Positions 35,141 through 46,685 of a DNA stretch of 64,000 nt are shown piece after piece. Made by a program: the position numbers and the translations under genes. The number at the start of each line of letters is the position of its first letter. Position 1 is the stretch's first letter. This DNA is from Typhlomys cinereus. Taxonomy: Eukaryota; Chordata; Mammalia; Rodentia; Platacanthomyidae. Under the pieces are notes generated by a model. It was not told where the DNA came from. It was given only the letters and a program-made list of their open reading frames with translations, and did not search any database. The stretch lies in the NCBI GenBank assembly GCA_023101885.1, contig JALPQD010000102.1, positions 6,046,227 to 6,110,226 on the forward strand, written 5' to 3'.

Positions 35141-37110
35141 CACTTTATGGGAGATTATTCCCAGAAGTGGAATAGCAGGGTCATATGGCATTTCAATCTT
35201 TAACTTTTTCAGAAATCATCAGAATGATCGCCAGAGTGGTTGTATAAGCCTGTATTTCTACCAGCAATGTAGGAGAGTCCCCTTCTCTCCATATTCTCTG
35301 CAGCATTTGGTGTTGTTTTATTGTGGATTTTTGACATCCTGACAAGGGTAAGATGATATCTCAGGGATGTTTTGATTTGTAGTTCTCTGATGGCTAAGGA
35401 TGTGGAGCATTTTTTACGATATTTATTAGACATTTCAATTTCATCGCTGGAAAAGTTTCTTTTGAGTTTCCAGGCCCATTTTTTCATTGGGCCATTTATC
35501 TCCTTGGCGTTTAGTTTTCTAAGTTCATTGTGCACTCTGGATAATAGAGCTCTAATAGATATGTGGTTAGTGAAGATTTTCTCCCATTCTGTGGGGTGCC
35601 TTTATCTGAACAGACGCTCTTGAATTTCATAAGATCCCATTTGTTGAGTGTTGATTGAAGTGACTGTGCTATTGGATCTCTGTTTAGGAACTGTTGGCCT
35701 AGTCCAATCATCTTGAGGGAGTTCCCTACGCTTTCAATGACAGTTTTTATAGTCTCTGGACTAATATTGAAGTCCTTGATGCATTTGGAATTCATTTTTG
35801 TGTATGGTGACAAGTATGGGTCGAGTTTTAATCTTCTGCATTTGGACATCCAGTTTTGTCAATACCATTTGTTGAAGATGCTGTTCTTTTACTATTGGAT
35901 TTTTTGGGCCCCTTTGTCAAAGATCAAATGGCTGTAATTGTGTGGGCTTATATCTGGGTCTTCAAACCTTATCCATTGATCTGTGTTTCTATTTTGGAGC
36001 CACTATCAGGCTCTTTTTATTATTATGGATTTATATGTTGTATAGATTAAGGTTTGGTATGGTAAGATCTTCAGCATGGCTTTTGTTACTCAGGAGTGTT
36101 TTTGCTATCCTGGGTCTTCTGTGCTTCCATATGAATTTTGAGATTGTTTGGTCAACTTCTTTAAAGAATTGCTTTGGGATTTGATTGGTATAGCATTGAA
36201 TCTGTATATTGCTTTTGGTAGGATGGTCGTTTTCATGATATTGATTCTGCCAATCCAGGAGCATAGGATGTTTTTTCACCTTCTGGTGTTTTCTGTAATT
36301 TCATTCTTTAGGGTTTAAAGTTTTCATTGTAAAGGTCTCTTACTTCCTTGGTTGGGTTTGTACCAAGGTATTTCATTTTTTTAGGGACTATAGTAAAAGG
36401 GATTATTTCTCTTAGGTCTTTTTCACTTTATCCATCCTGGGCATATTGGAAGGCCACTGATGTTTGTATATTTATTTTATATCCTGCTACATTGCTGAAC
36501 TTCCTGGAACTAATACATTTTCATTTCTAATTTTGTTAATTTGGGTTTTCTCTCTCTTGATTTTCTTTAATTTACTTAGAGGTGTATCGATCTTATTGAT
36601 TTTTTTCTATGAACCAGCTGTTTGACTCATTGATTCTTTGTATCTTTTTCCTGATCTTAATTTCAGATATTTCTCCCCTGTTTTTTTTTAATCTCCTCTC
36701 TTCTACAAATTTTGAGATTGGATTGCTCTTGTGTCTCTAAAGCTGTAAACTGCATTGTTAAGTTATTTGTTTGGGCTGTTTCTATTTTTTTTTTATATAG
36801 GCATTAAGAGCTATACACTTACCTCTTAGGATGGCTTTCTGTGTTTCTCAAAGATTTTTATAAGTTGTATTTTCTTTATCGTTCCCTTCTAGGACATTTT
36901 GAATTTCCTTTAAGATTTCTTCCTGAACCCAAGTCTCATTTATCACCATAGCGTTTAGTTCCAGGAGCTAGTGTATTTCTTGCTGTTTGTTGTGTTGAGG
37001 ATGTCAAGCTTTACACCATGGTGGCCTGATAAGGTACAGGCTAGAATTTCTACTTTCCCGTATATATGAAGATTTGCATCTTGGGCCAGTATGTGGTGTA
37101 TTTTTTCGTG
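35141..37110 (-). mobile_element. L1 ORF2 fragment lacking both ends, with an internal deletion
   Basis: Minus-strand ORF2 sequence runs from the C-terminal region ([12 protein letters not shown] at about 35,190) upstream to the reverse-transcriptase region near 36,500. It then jumps to the endonuclease-RT linker (36,510-37,110 matches about 19,450-20,050 of the full-length copy), so roughly 0.9 kb is missing. The 3' UTR is absent, which is atypical of a fresh L1 insertion and suggests later deletion or rearrangement at 35,140. Frames are broken throughout. Confidence 0.9.
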
Positions 37111-37732
37111 AATGCATATGATGCTGCTTTATTAAATTTAGTTTTAAGAATGTATGTTACAATAAGTATCAAAGTCATTTAATTGACATTGTATGCATGG
37201 AAGTTTAAAAAACAATAAAATAAATTGGAATATGATGGTTTATGCAGAGAATCACGCCAGAGCTGAATGTAGAAAGTAAGTGCCTATTCTGTTTGTCCCT
37301 AAACAGGATGTTCTCCTGTTGTTCTATCGCAATGCTCTGGGGAATTGTGAAAGTCAAGGAACTAGCAATGCTAAAGTGGTAAGGTAGGAGGAATAGGCAC
37401 TGCTAGATGGTACCTTCCGGACATGAAAGGGCTTCTGCACCCATGAACTCACTGCAGTGAGGTTTTCTTCCACAAGTTCTACACCAGACTTAGCCTGTCA
37501 ACATTTCACCATGGGAGAGGGAAGGAAAGCCTCATGAGGTCAGAACCTATAGAGAGTTGGTGCTAAGTTAGGGGAATGAGAGCAGTTTTTCTCAATAGTA
37601 CATTTGTTTATATATCATTCATGACACAAGATTCTTAGGTATATCACAGTATAGCCAACCAAGGTGAACATCAGTGGAATACACATGAAAGAAGAGTTTG
37701 TTTTTGAAGAAGGCTTACATGGAAAAAGGAGG
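37111..37732. other. Unassigned interval
   Basis: AT-rich sequence with no supported gene or repeat. It flanks the first copy of the ~7.8-kb duplication. Confidence 0.4.
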
Positions 37733-38415
37733 GGAGGATATGAACAGATAGCAAGGCATGAAAGTGACATCTTTCCATTGTATTCATGTATGGACCTATC
37801 AAACAATAAAATAAAATGAATCCATCTGGCAATATTTCAATTGCCTATGACTAAAAGGAAAGGACTTCTGATTATACATTAACATGATAGAAACATCTAG
37901 ATCAAGTTTTGCATTTCACTTTATATGACAATATTACTCTTAATGGCTTTTGTGACATCAAACTGTTGGCATACCATCAATTTCCCTATGCCATCCAAAA
38001 TCCTTTCGTGGATTATTCTCTGGCTCCATCCTCACCATCTCCACTTTCAGATGACATTGTGCCATTATGAAAGGTTCCCTTGGACAAGCGAGTTTGGAGT
38101 GCCTCATGCATGTCTACATACAATCATTCTACAAACGATTGTTGCCATCCAGCAACTGCCCAATATAGGATTGATTTCACCACTTACAAAAGTCTTTTGC
38201 TCCATGAAAATGTGGAAAAAGTCAGTTCTATGAGCCTCTTGGCCATGCTTCATGAATTACCGAATTTCTTCCCTCTTAACTGTCACTTGAAGACATACAA
38301 CCTACTCAATGGTGGAGTTCTGTACCATGCATACTATGGTGGACACCTCAAATGTGCTAGTCCTGCCGAAATAAGATGTTGAAGATGAAGAACTTAACCC
38401 AAAGACAAGAGTTAC

Positions 38416-41400
38416 CTGTCGCATTGGAAAAATCATTCTCTGTATGTGGGGAACCTTCAAAACAGCAGGTAGCTTTATCCTCCAGATGGAACTTCCTGAA
38501 TCCAGGCTTACAAGGCACACTGCACATAGAAGGGGGAATATGAGCAAGAGAGTCATGCCTTAGCAATACACAGGAATTTACCTTCTTTATTTCATAACCA
38601 TGGTGTCTCAGAAGTCTCCTGTTCTTTCTGCGAGGACACTGATGGTAGTGGTGTTTGACAGAAAGGAAATCACTCACTTCACTGGTGCAGCCACTGATAC
38701 ATCCTCCATGTTCCTACAAGTACTCAGCCACATGGGAATGCAAGCAATCCAGACAGATCTCATTGGGCTACACACAGAAACACACAAAAGGAAGATGGAG
38801 ACTTTTGGATAGAAGGATGTGAGCAGGAGAAGGAGTAGAGTTAAGGTCTGGTATCACATGAAGTCCATTTCATTCATGTATGGAAGAATCAGAAATAAAA
38901 TTGGAATTAAATGAATTATATGGAATAAATTTAGGAAAAATCTATGAATCATTGTGCTATGTTGGGACAATAATATAATGTGATGTAGATTTACTTTACA
39001 GAAAATAGTTCCAACCCACCTGCTACATTCCCACAGCCCACTCTATCAGGTCTTCATATAAATGCAATTGCTGCCCATTTGTAACATATGGAGAAAACCA
39101 TCCTACTTTCCCTTTTTGTTCAAGACCTTGTGTAAAATTCCAGTTGATGGGAATGTTGGACACTGCACCCAAGTGTTGCTTCTGATTCATGCTCACTGAA
39201 GACCTACAGGTTCTTCAGAAAGGCATGTTTCTAAGGGAGGCAAAAAGAGCACAAATCACATGCCATAAGATATGAATGTGGTTTCTGTGATTCTTCTCTT
39301 AAATTCAAAATTTACAACTTAGGTTTAGCCCAATGGATCATTGATTGCTTCACCTACCCATATCCTGGAAAGCCTCACAATCTGAGTTGGATGCATGGTA
39401 CCTATATGATGGAAGGGAAGAACCAATTTTTTATTTTGGGGACAGAAAATCTTCCTTTACCCTCCTGTTAGTTCAACGATTTTCTTGAAATAACATTTAC
39501 CTGGCTTCTTTATACATTATTTTTATTGCTTAAAAATTTCATATAAAATAACAATGAACTAATTTGCAATCCCCCATATTCTCTACCTCAAATCACCTCT
39601 CATTCCTCCCCATGAGATTTGTTTTCCACCCAGAGTCTTTCCTACTTGGGCTCCACCCTACATGAGTGATCTACTGGCTTCCACCCAGGACACCTGCACT
39701 GGCATGTGTCTGGGCACCCCTTTGTGCATGAAAAACTGAGCAGTGGACTAACCATTAACTCACATGTTCCCCTTCCACTGGCAGGCGTTAGTCTCAAGCA
39801 ATCTCTTAGGGTGGTGAATTGTGTCCTGAGATCCTCCCTCCTGCATAAGGATCGGCTGCTAGTTCAGCTGTGTGAACATCTCATGCAGCACGCTGTGATC
39901 TTTGTCCATGGTAGCCCTGGCATGAACAGAGGCAACTGTCTGGCAGTACCACTTCCATTCTCCTCCACTTGCATTTTCACTGCCGCTTCTTCCACTGGGT
40001 TCCTTCAGCCATCATTTTGATGACCACTTTAGGGCTTAGCACTTCACAGTCTCTTTAATGCTGCACTAAGGACAATTTTGGTAGAGAGAACCATCTCCTC
40101 TCTCTGTCTCTCTCTGTCTTTCTCTCTCTTTTGTGTTTTCTTTTCTGTTTCTCTCTTTTCTCTTAATATATTAGCAGTAATAATATTCATATTAAAACAA
40201 TATTTTTCAGAAATACTACTTCCTTTGGGTAATTAATAGATTGAAATAAGAAAAGTAGAATGACCAGTTTTTAGATACCATTTTGTTTCCTAGTCTAGGA
40301 ACTTGGGGACCGAAATCCTCAAAAATAGTCATCATATACTCATTGAATAAGAGAGAATCACATTCAACATCCTGTGTTTTGACCATCCTAAGAGCAACAA
40401 CAGGACCACAGATAGAACAGGGTTGACAATGTGAAAAAGTGAAATCTCCATGGAATGAATCAAGCAGCAGAGCTTGTTTCCTTGTGCTGATATTCCACTG
40501 TGAGGTGGTGACCCAGGTTTTCTGTATTCCCAAAGACTCCCATCTTCTAATGTTCGCTATTAGAACAGAGTTCATCTCACCAAAAATAGAAACAGCTTTT
40601 GCTGATGATGTCTTCATCTAGTTATATTTTTCAGCTCTACCTTGGTATGATTTCATGTTGTCTGGAAACTCACTCACAAAGGCTAAACAGACTCCACTAT
40701 TTTGCATCTATACCATCAAGTCTGAGAGAAATTGGATATCTTAATCATCATCAGAGATGACCTGCCCCACCCAGGTCCAGCCAAAATGAATTATCAGGGA
40801 GGCCATGGCAAGAGGCAGAAATGTGTTCTTTGGTGTTATTTGATACAGATGAAAAAAGTTGTCATGGTCATTTAGATTGGGATGAAATGGCCCATAGGTA
40901 ATCTTAACAAAAGAGAACCCATGAAATTCAAGTAGAAGAGAATTTAAATCAACCGCAAAGTCACATCTAAATTGTGTTCAGAATTCTCTTTATTTCATAA
41001 GAAAAGCAATGTCATTACACCATTCATGATCTTTTTTCTCCCAAGAACTTATACAAATTTGATGGTGACTCCAAACATTCTAGCATATACTACATTTTTT
41101 TAACATTTTTTATTATCTCTGCTCATAGAAACTTAATAGGTACACCGGTTCCCTCCATCCCTCCTCCTCCCCCCACCCCTCTGCTCGCCCTCCCCTCAAC
41201 CCTCCCTCCCCACCCCCCAGTGCCTCCCCTCCCCCAATCCCCAGAGAATCCTTTAATGTGCAACTAGCATATACTACATTTTTAACCTCTGCTTGTTCTT
41301 TCCATCGAGGATTGTTGATGCTCTGCATTGAGAGGAATAGCCCATAGACACAGCCACCTTTAACTGTCCTTAGGCCTTGTGTAGAAGAGAAGAAGACATT

Positions 41401-41725
41401 GATGATAGCCAACCTCACCTCTAGATATCTACAATACTGCAGATATGTTGCCAGTCTGGCCGATGCCTTCCATGATGGTCCCATAAATACCTCTTCACAC
41501 TTGGTCACATAACACATGTAATGAGGAAAAAGATAAATATCTTCTGAGATGAAATTAAGGAAATTGTTCAATGAAAAGACCCAATCACAGGAATCAGTAA
41601 TAAATATAAATAGCAAACACATATTGGGTAAAATGGTGGGGTTTCTGTTCATTTCCTACGTGGCATAAATTAAGGTCAGAGCATGTTGGCATTTTCTAAA
41701 ACTCAAGGTGAATAAAGAGCAGAGT
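38416..41725 (-). pseudogene. Vomeronasal type-2 receptor (V2R) pseudogene, exons 2-5, copy 1
   Basis: V2Rs are family C GPCRs of vomeronasal neurons that bind peptide pheromones through a large extracellular domain. On minus, exon 2 (about 41,725-41,419) reads CQHALTLIYAT-stop-EMNRNP..LPNM and GPSWKASARLATYL, with a GT donor. Exon 3 (from 40,902) reads ITYGPFHPNLNDHDNF and IHFGWTWVGQVISDDD, then a stop, and later KTWVTTSQWNIST. Exon 4 (about 39,240-39,020) reads NFTQGLEQKGKVGWFSPYV and EDLIEWAVGM. Exon 5 (38,558-38,416) is the cysteine-rich exon PPSMCSVPCKPGFRKF. Several in-frame stops, and no seven-helix exon found downstream, make it a pseudogene. Confidence 0.9.
41100..41263 (-). mobile_element. 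Tiny 5'-truncated L1 in V2R intron 2, copy 1
   Basis: About 165 bp of L1 3' end (tail, pyrimidine tract and the first 3' UTR bases) are flanked by a direct repeat, ctagcatatactacattttt, at 41,080 and 41,264. The same insertion with the same flanks is present in copy 2 (49,998-50,160), so it predates the duplication. Confidence 0.9.
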
Positions 41726-42263
41726 ATTCATTATGGACGTGGTTTCCAACACAACAAGATTCCATTAGATGCAAACAACAGTATGTACTCAATGATATTT
41801 AGCTCTAAGGTTCCTGTGTTGGAAAACGTCAGGCATTTGGAAAGATGGGTCACCAGAACATTTTCCTGTGTGTCTAGATTTCACTCTCCAGTTGTTGAAT
41901 AAATGTAGAACCTAAACAACTAGGTGATTAAGGCCTATTGTTCTCCACTTTCATATTCTAGTTAGTCAGCAAGAAATGGTACATGCTGCACACCCAACCC
42001 TGAGAATCAACAATCAGAGGCAAAGAATGTATGTACTCCACTTCACATAAAAGTATGTTTTCATTCTGGAAAATTGTGAAGACAAATCAACAGAAATGTA
42101 ATTCACATTGTCAGTATTAGAGGATGTGAAAATGTAAAACTATCGTCACTGATAATATAAGATGCTTGAAAAGAAAAATGACTGTTTGTTACACTTCTCC
42201 CCTGCCTGAAAAAGTTATCAACTATTGCTGGACATGCCTGTCAGTCTGGAATGTGACTGAGAT

Positions 42264-42279
42264 GGAAGCAGTTATTTCT
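42264..42279. repeat. Target-site duplication of the intron 1 L1, left copy
   Basis: The sequence ggaagcagttatttct matches 44,935-44,950 (ggaagcatttatttct) with one mismatch. Confidence 0.85.
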
Positions 42280-44934
42280 TTTTTTTTTTTCTTCTTCTTT
42301 TTTTTTTTTATTTCAGCTCATACAAACTTATTAGGTACACTAGTTCCCTCCCTCCCTCCTCCTCCCCCCGTACCACCTGCTCCCCCTCCCCACCCCTCTC
42401 CCTCCCCATCCCCCAGTGCCTCCCACCCCAATTCCCAGAGAGTCCTTTCTTGTGCATGACTGATTTTCCTCTGGGCCCTCCTCTCCGATGACGTACAAGG
42501 ACCCAGTGGCCTTTCCCGAACCCTTTCCCGTGTTCCCCTTAGGTATAGGAACACTGCTGTGGCTGCCAATCCTTTGCCTCCAAGGATCTTGGTGCCTTTA
42601 GTAGATGCTAGACTTTGTGAGGTCAACAGTGTGTTGGACAATGCGCAGGGCATGCAAAGTCCAATTATGATTGCTTCAGCCCTAACTAGTATAGAGTATC
42701 TTACATATCATTGCTCCTCCCATCCTTATGCTCTTACACTCTTACTGCCCCCTCTTCCGCAAATTTCCCTGAGCTTCAAGATGGGGAGAGACTAAGCTGG
42801 CCTAGTTCTAGGTGGTTGATATAGAGTCTCTGAAGTTCTGGATTGTGGTTTGTTGATTTTCTTTTGCAGTTTTGCTGCTCCTGCAATGCCCTTCACTCCA
42901 TCCTGGTGGGCATTGTATGTTACCCCCTGGCCAGAGACAAAAAGTTGTTAGAGTCTTGTGATAAAAGCACATTCAAAGGTAGATGTAATAAAAGTGGGAA
43001 ACCACAGTGAGGGAAGGGGTCTATCACCCATTTGCAAAATTGTTACTTTTTATCTGCCAGACTATATGCCCTCCTCTTCTGGTGAGATCACTCCCCCTCA
43101 AGAGTAAATGATCAGGAACAAAAGTCTGTGAACTTAATCAGATGTCTCATTACTTATTTGGGTCCTTGGTGGAGGCCTATTTTCCCTGCTGTAACATGGT
43201 CCCTTCTCTCCTTCTTTCTGGTGTGGCCCTCCTATCCCATCCCTCCTGTTCATAATCCTTGCAATTACTGTCTCTAGGTGGGCTGGGTGGGTTTGGTACT
43301 AGGAGACACCTATTAGGGAGTACATACGGCGCTTAATTTTCTGGGTCTGGGATACTTCACTTAATATAATTGTTTCTAATGACATCCATTTCCCGGCAAA
43401 TTCCAGTAATTCATCATTTTTGATGGCTGAGTAGTACTCCATTGTATAGATGTACCACAGTTTCCTTATCCACTCGTCAACTGTTGGACATTTGGGCTGA
43501 TTCCATGACTTTGCTATTGTAAACAGTGCTGCTATGAACATGGTCGTGCTTGTGCTATCGAGGTGAACCTCTGCTGTATGGGGGGTTATTCCCAAAAATG
43601 GAATAGCAGGGTCATATGGCATTTCAATCTTTAATTTCTTTAAGAATCTCCAGACGGCTCTCCAGAGTGGCTGTATGAGCCTGCATTCCCACCAGCAATG
43701 TAGGAGAGTTCCCCTCTCTCCACATCCTCTCCAGCATTTGTCGTTGTTAGTATTGTGGATTTTTGCCATTCTGACCGGGGTGAGATGATATCTCAGGGAA
43801 GTTTTGATTTGCATTTCCCTGATGGCTAAAGAAGTGGAGCATTTTTTAAGATATTTGTTAGACATTTTAATTTCATCCCTGGTAAAGTTTCTTTTAAGTT
43901 CCAGGGCCCATTTTTAATTGGGCCATTGGTTTCCTTAGTGTTTAGTTTTCTAAGTTCTTTGTGCACTCTGGACAATAGAGCTCTATCAGATATGTGGTTA
44001 GTGAAGATTTTCTCCCATTCTGTGGGTTGCCTTTGAGCTCGTGTGACAATCTCTTTATCTGAACAGAAGCTCTTTAATTTCACAAGATCCCAACTGTTGA
44101 GAGTTGGTAGCAGTGACTGTGCCATTGGATGTCTGTTTAGGAAGTGTTGGCCTAACCCAATCAGCTCGAGGGAGTTCCCTATCCTTTCAACTATGGTTTT
44201 TATAGTCTCTGGCCTGATATCAAGGTCCTTGATCCATTTGGAATTAAGTCTTGTACATGGTGACAAGTACGGGTCCAGCTTTAATCTTCTGCATGTGGAG
44301 ATTCAGTTTTGACAGCACCATTTGTTGAAGATGCTGTTCTTTTTCCATTGGATTCTTTGGCCCCTTTGTCAAAGACCAAATGGCTGTAACTTTGTGGGCT
44401 TATATCTGGGTCTTCAATCCTTATCCATTGATCTGTGTGTCTATTTTGGAGCCAGTACCAGGCTGTCTTTACAACTATGGATTTGTAGTATAGACTAAGG
44501 TTTGGTATGGTTATACCTCCAGCTGTGTTTTTGTTATTCAGGATTGTTTTTGCTATCCTGGGTCATTTGTGCCTCCATATGAACTTTGAGATTGTTTGGT
44601 CAACTTCTTTGAAGAATTGCTTTGGGATTTTGATTGGTATAGCATTGAATCTGTATATTGCCTTTGGTAGGATGGTCATTTTCACAATGTTGATTCTGCC
44701 AATCCAGGAACAAGGGAGGTCTTTCCACCTTCTGGTGTCTTCTGCTATTTCTTTCTTTAGGGTTTTAAAGTTTTCATTGTAAAGGCCTTTTACCTCCTTA
44801 GTTAGGTTTATACCAAGGTATTTCATTTTTTTAGGGGCTATAATAAATGGTATTGTTTCTCTCAAGGCTTTTTCACTTCTTTCATTCTGGGCATATAGGA
44901 AGGCCTCTGATTTTTGCACATTTATTTTGTATCC
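42280..44934 (-). mobile_element. 5'-truncated L1 in V2R intron 1, copy 1
   Basis: A 2.65-kb L1 with tail, pyrimidine tract, full 3' UTR and the 3' half of ORF2, flanked by a 16-bp target-site duplication. ORF2 sequence is very close to the full-length young L1 (for example MYSLIG..., [18 protein letters not shown], and [18 protein letters not shown] stretches). The frame is split into pieces (43,865-43,299; 44,266-43,826; 44,982-44,563) by single-base indels. Truncation lies within the reverse-transcriptase region. Confidence 0.93.
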
Positions 44935-45540
44935 GGAAGCATTTATTTCTATCAGTGATATATCCTTTTCGAACAGAAGCAAAAATCATTTCAGTAGATT
45001 TCCCTCCAATTTGTATGTCATAATATTAGTTCTTCCTTAACACTGATAACAGCCCAATTTCAAGAAAGAATACATATCACACTGGGCCAAAATAAAATCG
45101 GGAAATCTGCTAGTGCTCTAGCTGGCAGTCAGTCCAGATGCTGAATGCATAGAATAAAATAGTATGAAGTGATATATTGTATCATTGAATATGATCAGGA
45201 TTTGGGAAAAAGAATTGCCCAGATACCCATGGCATTAAGCTGAGTGATCCTTTCTACAGGCTTCAGTAATCACATGCTCAAATGAGGCATCAGCAGACAC
45301 TGAACAATTTGCTATGGCCCTTTGACAAGGAATTCAAGTAAATGAAACATTTTTCAAGGAAAATGAGTGTACATGCAATGAAATGAACCATGAACTAAGA
45401 AAGAAGACCCCCTCTTTTGGCTTGCAGCTTTGTTATGTAGAGTGTATAAGACAAAAAAAAAAGCCTCCGATACAAAGTGGTAACAGGGAGTGTTTCTGCA
45501 TATCCAAGTAAATCTTGGCTCATTACCAGAGGTGTCTTTA

Positions 45541-46685
45541 ACTGCCAAATGGAACCATTATGCAATAATGAGTAGTCCACAGATGAGGGTGTGTGGTGAG
45601 TGTTAAAATGCTTTTTCTTTCCCTATTTTCCCAGGTTATAGGAGAGAGTAAAAGGAGACACTGCTTCTATGAGTGTGCTGATTTGTGTAGGTGAAAGTTT
45701 ATAGCAATGTTTGACTGTATGTCAATATTTCCATTTCTGAAATACAGAGGAAGGACAGGAAAATGGTAAAGGGATTTTTTTTAAAGCGTGGACAGTGATT
45801 TTCAGAAATCATGGCAATTGATACATAAATCAAAAACAAAGAAGATAATTTTGCTTCCTACAACTTCCGTTTGCCTTTTTTTTTTCAGTTTGTGGGTGTG
45901 TGTGTGTTGTGTGTGTTGTGCATGTGGCTGTGCATTGCGTGTGTGTATGTGTGTTGTGTGTGTGTGTGGTGGGTGTGTTGTGTGTGTGTAGAACCAAGGG
46001 TGAATTCGGGAATCATCTGTACTGTATTTACCTCCTTTTTGCTCTGCCCAGAGATTCACAGGCTCGGCCCATCAGAACCAGAAGCACAGGCCACCTCGCT
46101 TCTGCCCGGTGTTTGTATAGGGATCTAGGATCCGAACAGGACCCTGCTTGCAAGACAGAGGCTTAACCCGAGCCATCCCTCTAGCCCCCTCCATTAGTCT
46201 TTTTTTTTTTTTTTGATGCTTAGCTGGTGATTCATATAAGTCTTCCTCTTCATATTGCTTCTGTATTTTGTGTGCTTTAGATTTGCTATGAACCATTCCA
46301 TCCTATCCTGACTGACCATGACAGGTTTCCTTACGTGAGCCAGAAGACCCCATTGAGAAAGGTTCGACCCTTGCCATGGTTTCTTTTAATGCTTCATTTC
46401 ACCTGGAGGTGGGTGGGACTGGTCATCTCAGATGATAACCAGGCATTCAGTATTTCTCAGACTTGAGAGGAGAGATGCAAAGTCATGGACTCTGGCCTTT
46501 GTGACTATGATCCCAATGAACACAGAGTTGTAACAGGTAAGAGCTGAAATATATTACAACCTAATTGTGACATCATCAGCCAATGTGGCATCCTTATGAT
46601 GACATAGATTCAATCGCCTGTAAGGTAGAGAAATGGGAATATTTAGGCACAAAGAGAATCGAGTCATCACCCACAGTGGGTGTCA
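45541..46685. other. Spacer between the duplicated copies
   Basis: These 1,145 bp are not part of the duplication. Apart from a SINE (45,890-46,190) no gene is seen. Confidence 0.5.
45890..46190 (-). mobile_element. tRNA-derived SINE with GT-rich tail
   Basis: On minus the head reads GGGGCTAGAGGGATGGCTC with box A-like GGCTCGGGTTAAGCC and box B-like GTTCGGATCC. The body ends in a CA-rich tail (GT-rich on plus, 45,894-45,990). It is the same family as the SINEs at 27.5, 31.2 and 63.3 kb. Confidence 0.75.

Larger units (their letters stand above)
37733..45540. repeat. Direct duplication of ~7.8 kb, copy 1
   Basis: This stretch is repeated in the same orientation at 46,686-54,359. Both copies contain the same V2R exons 2-5, the same tiny L1 in intron 2 and the same 2.65-kb L1 in intron 1. 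Copy 1 is 7,808 bp and copy 2 is 7,674 bp. The two differ mainly by one- and two-base indels. Homology starts at ggaggatatgaacag and ends at cagaggtgtctttt. Confidence 0.95.

Noticed and set aside
37925..38382. Plus-strand frame of ~100 codons also present in copy 2
   Set aside because: It overlaps the 3' flank and exon 5 region of the minus-strand V2R pseudogene, is broken differently in the two copies, and shows no domain.
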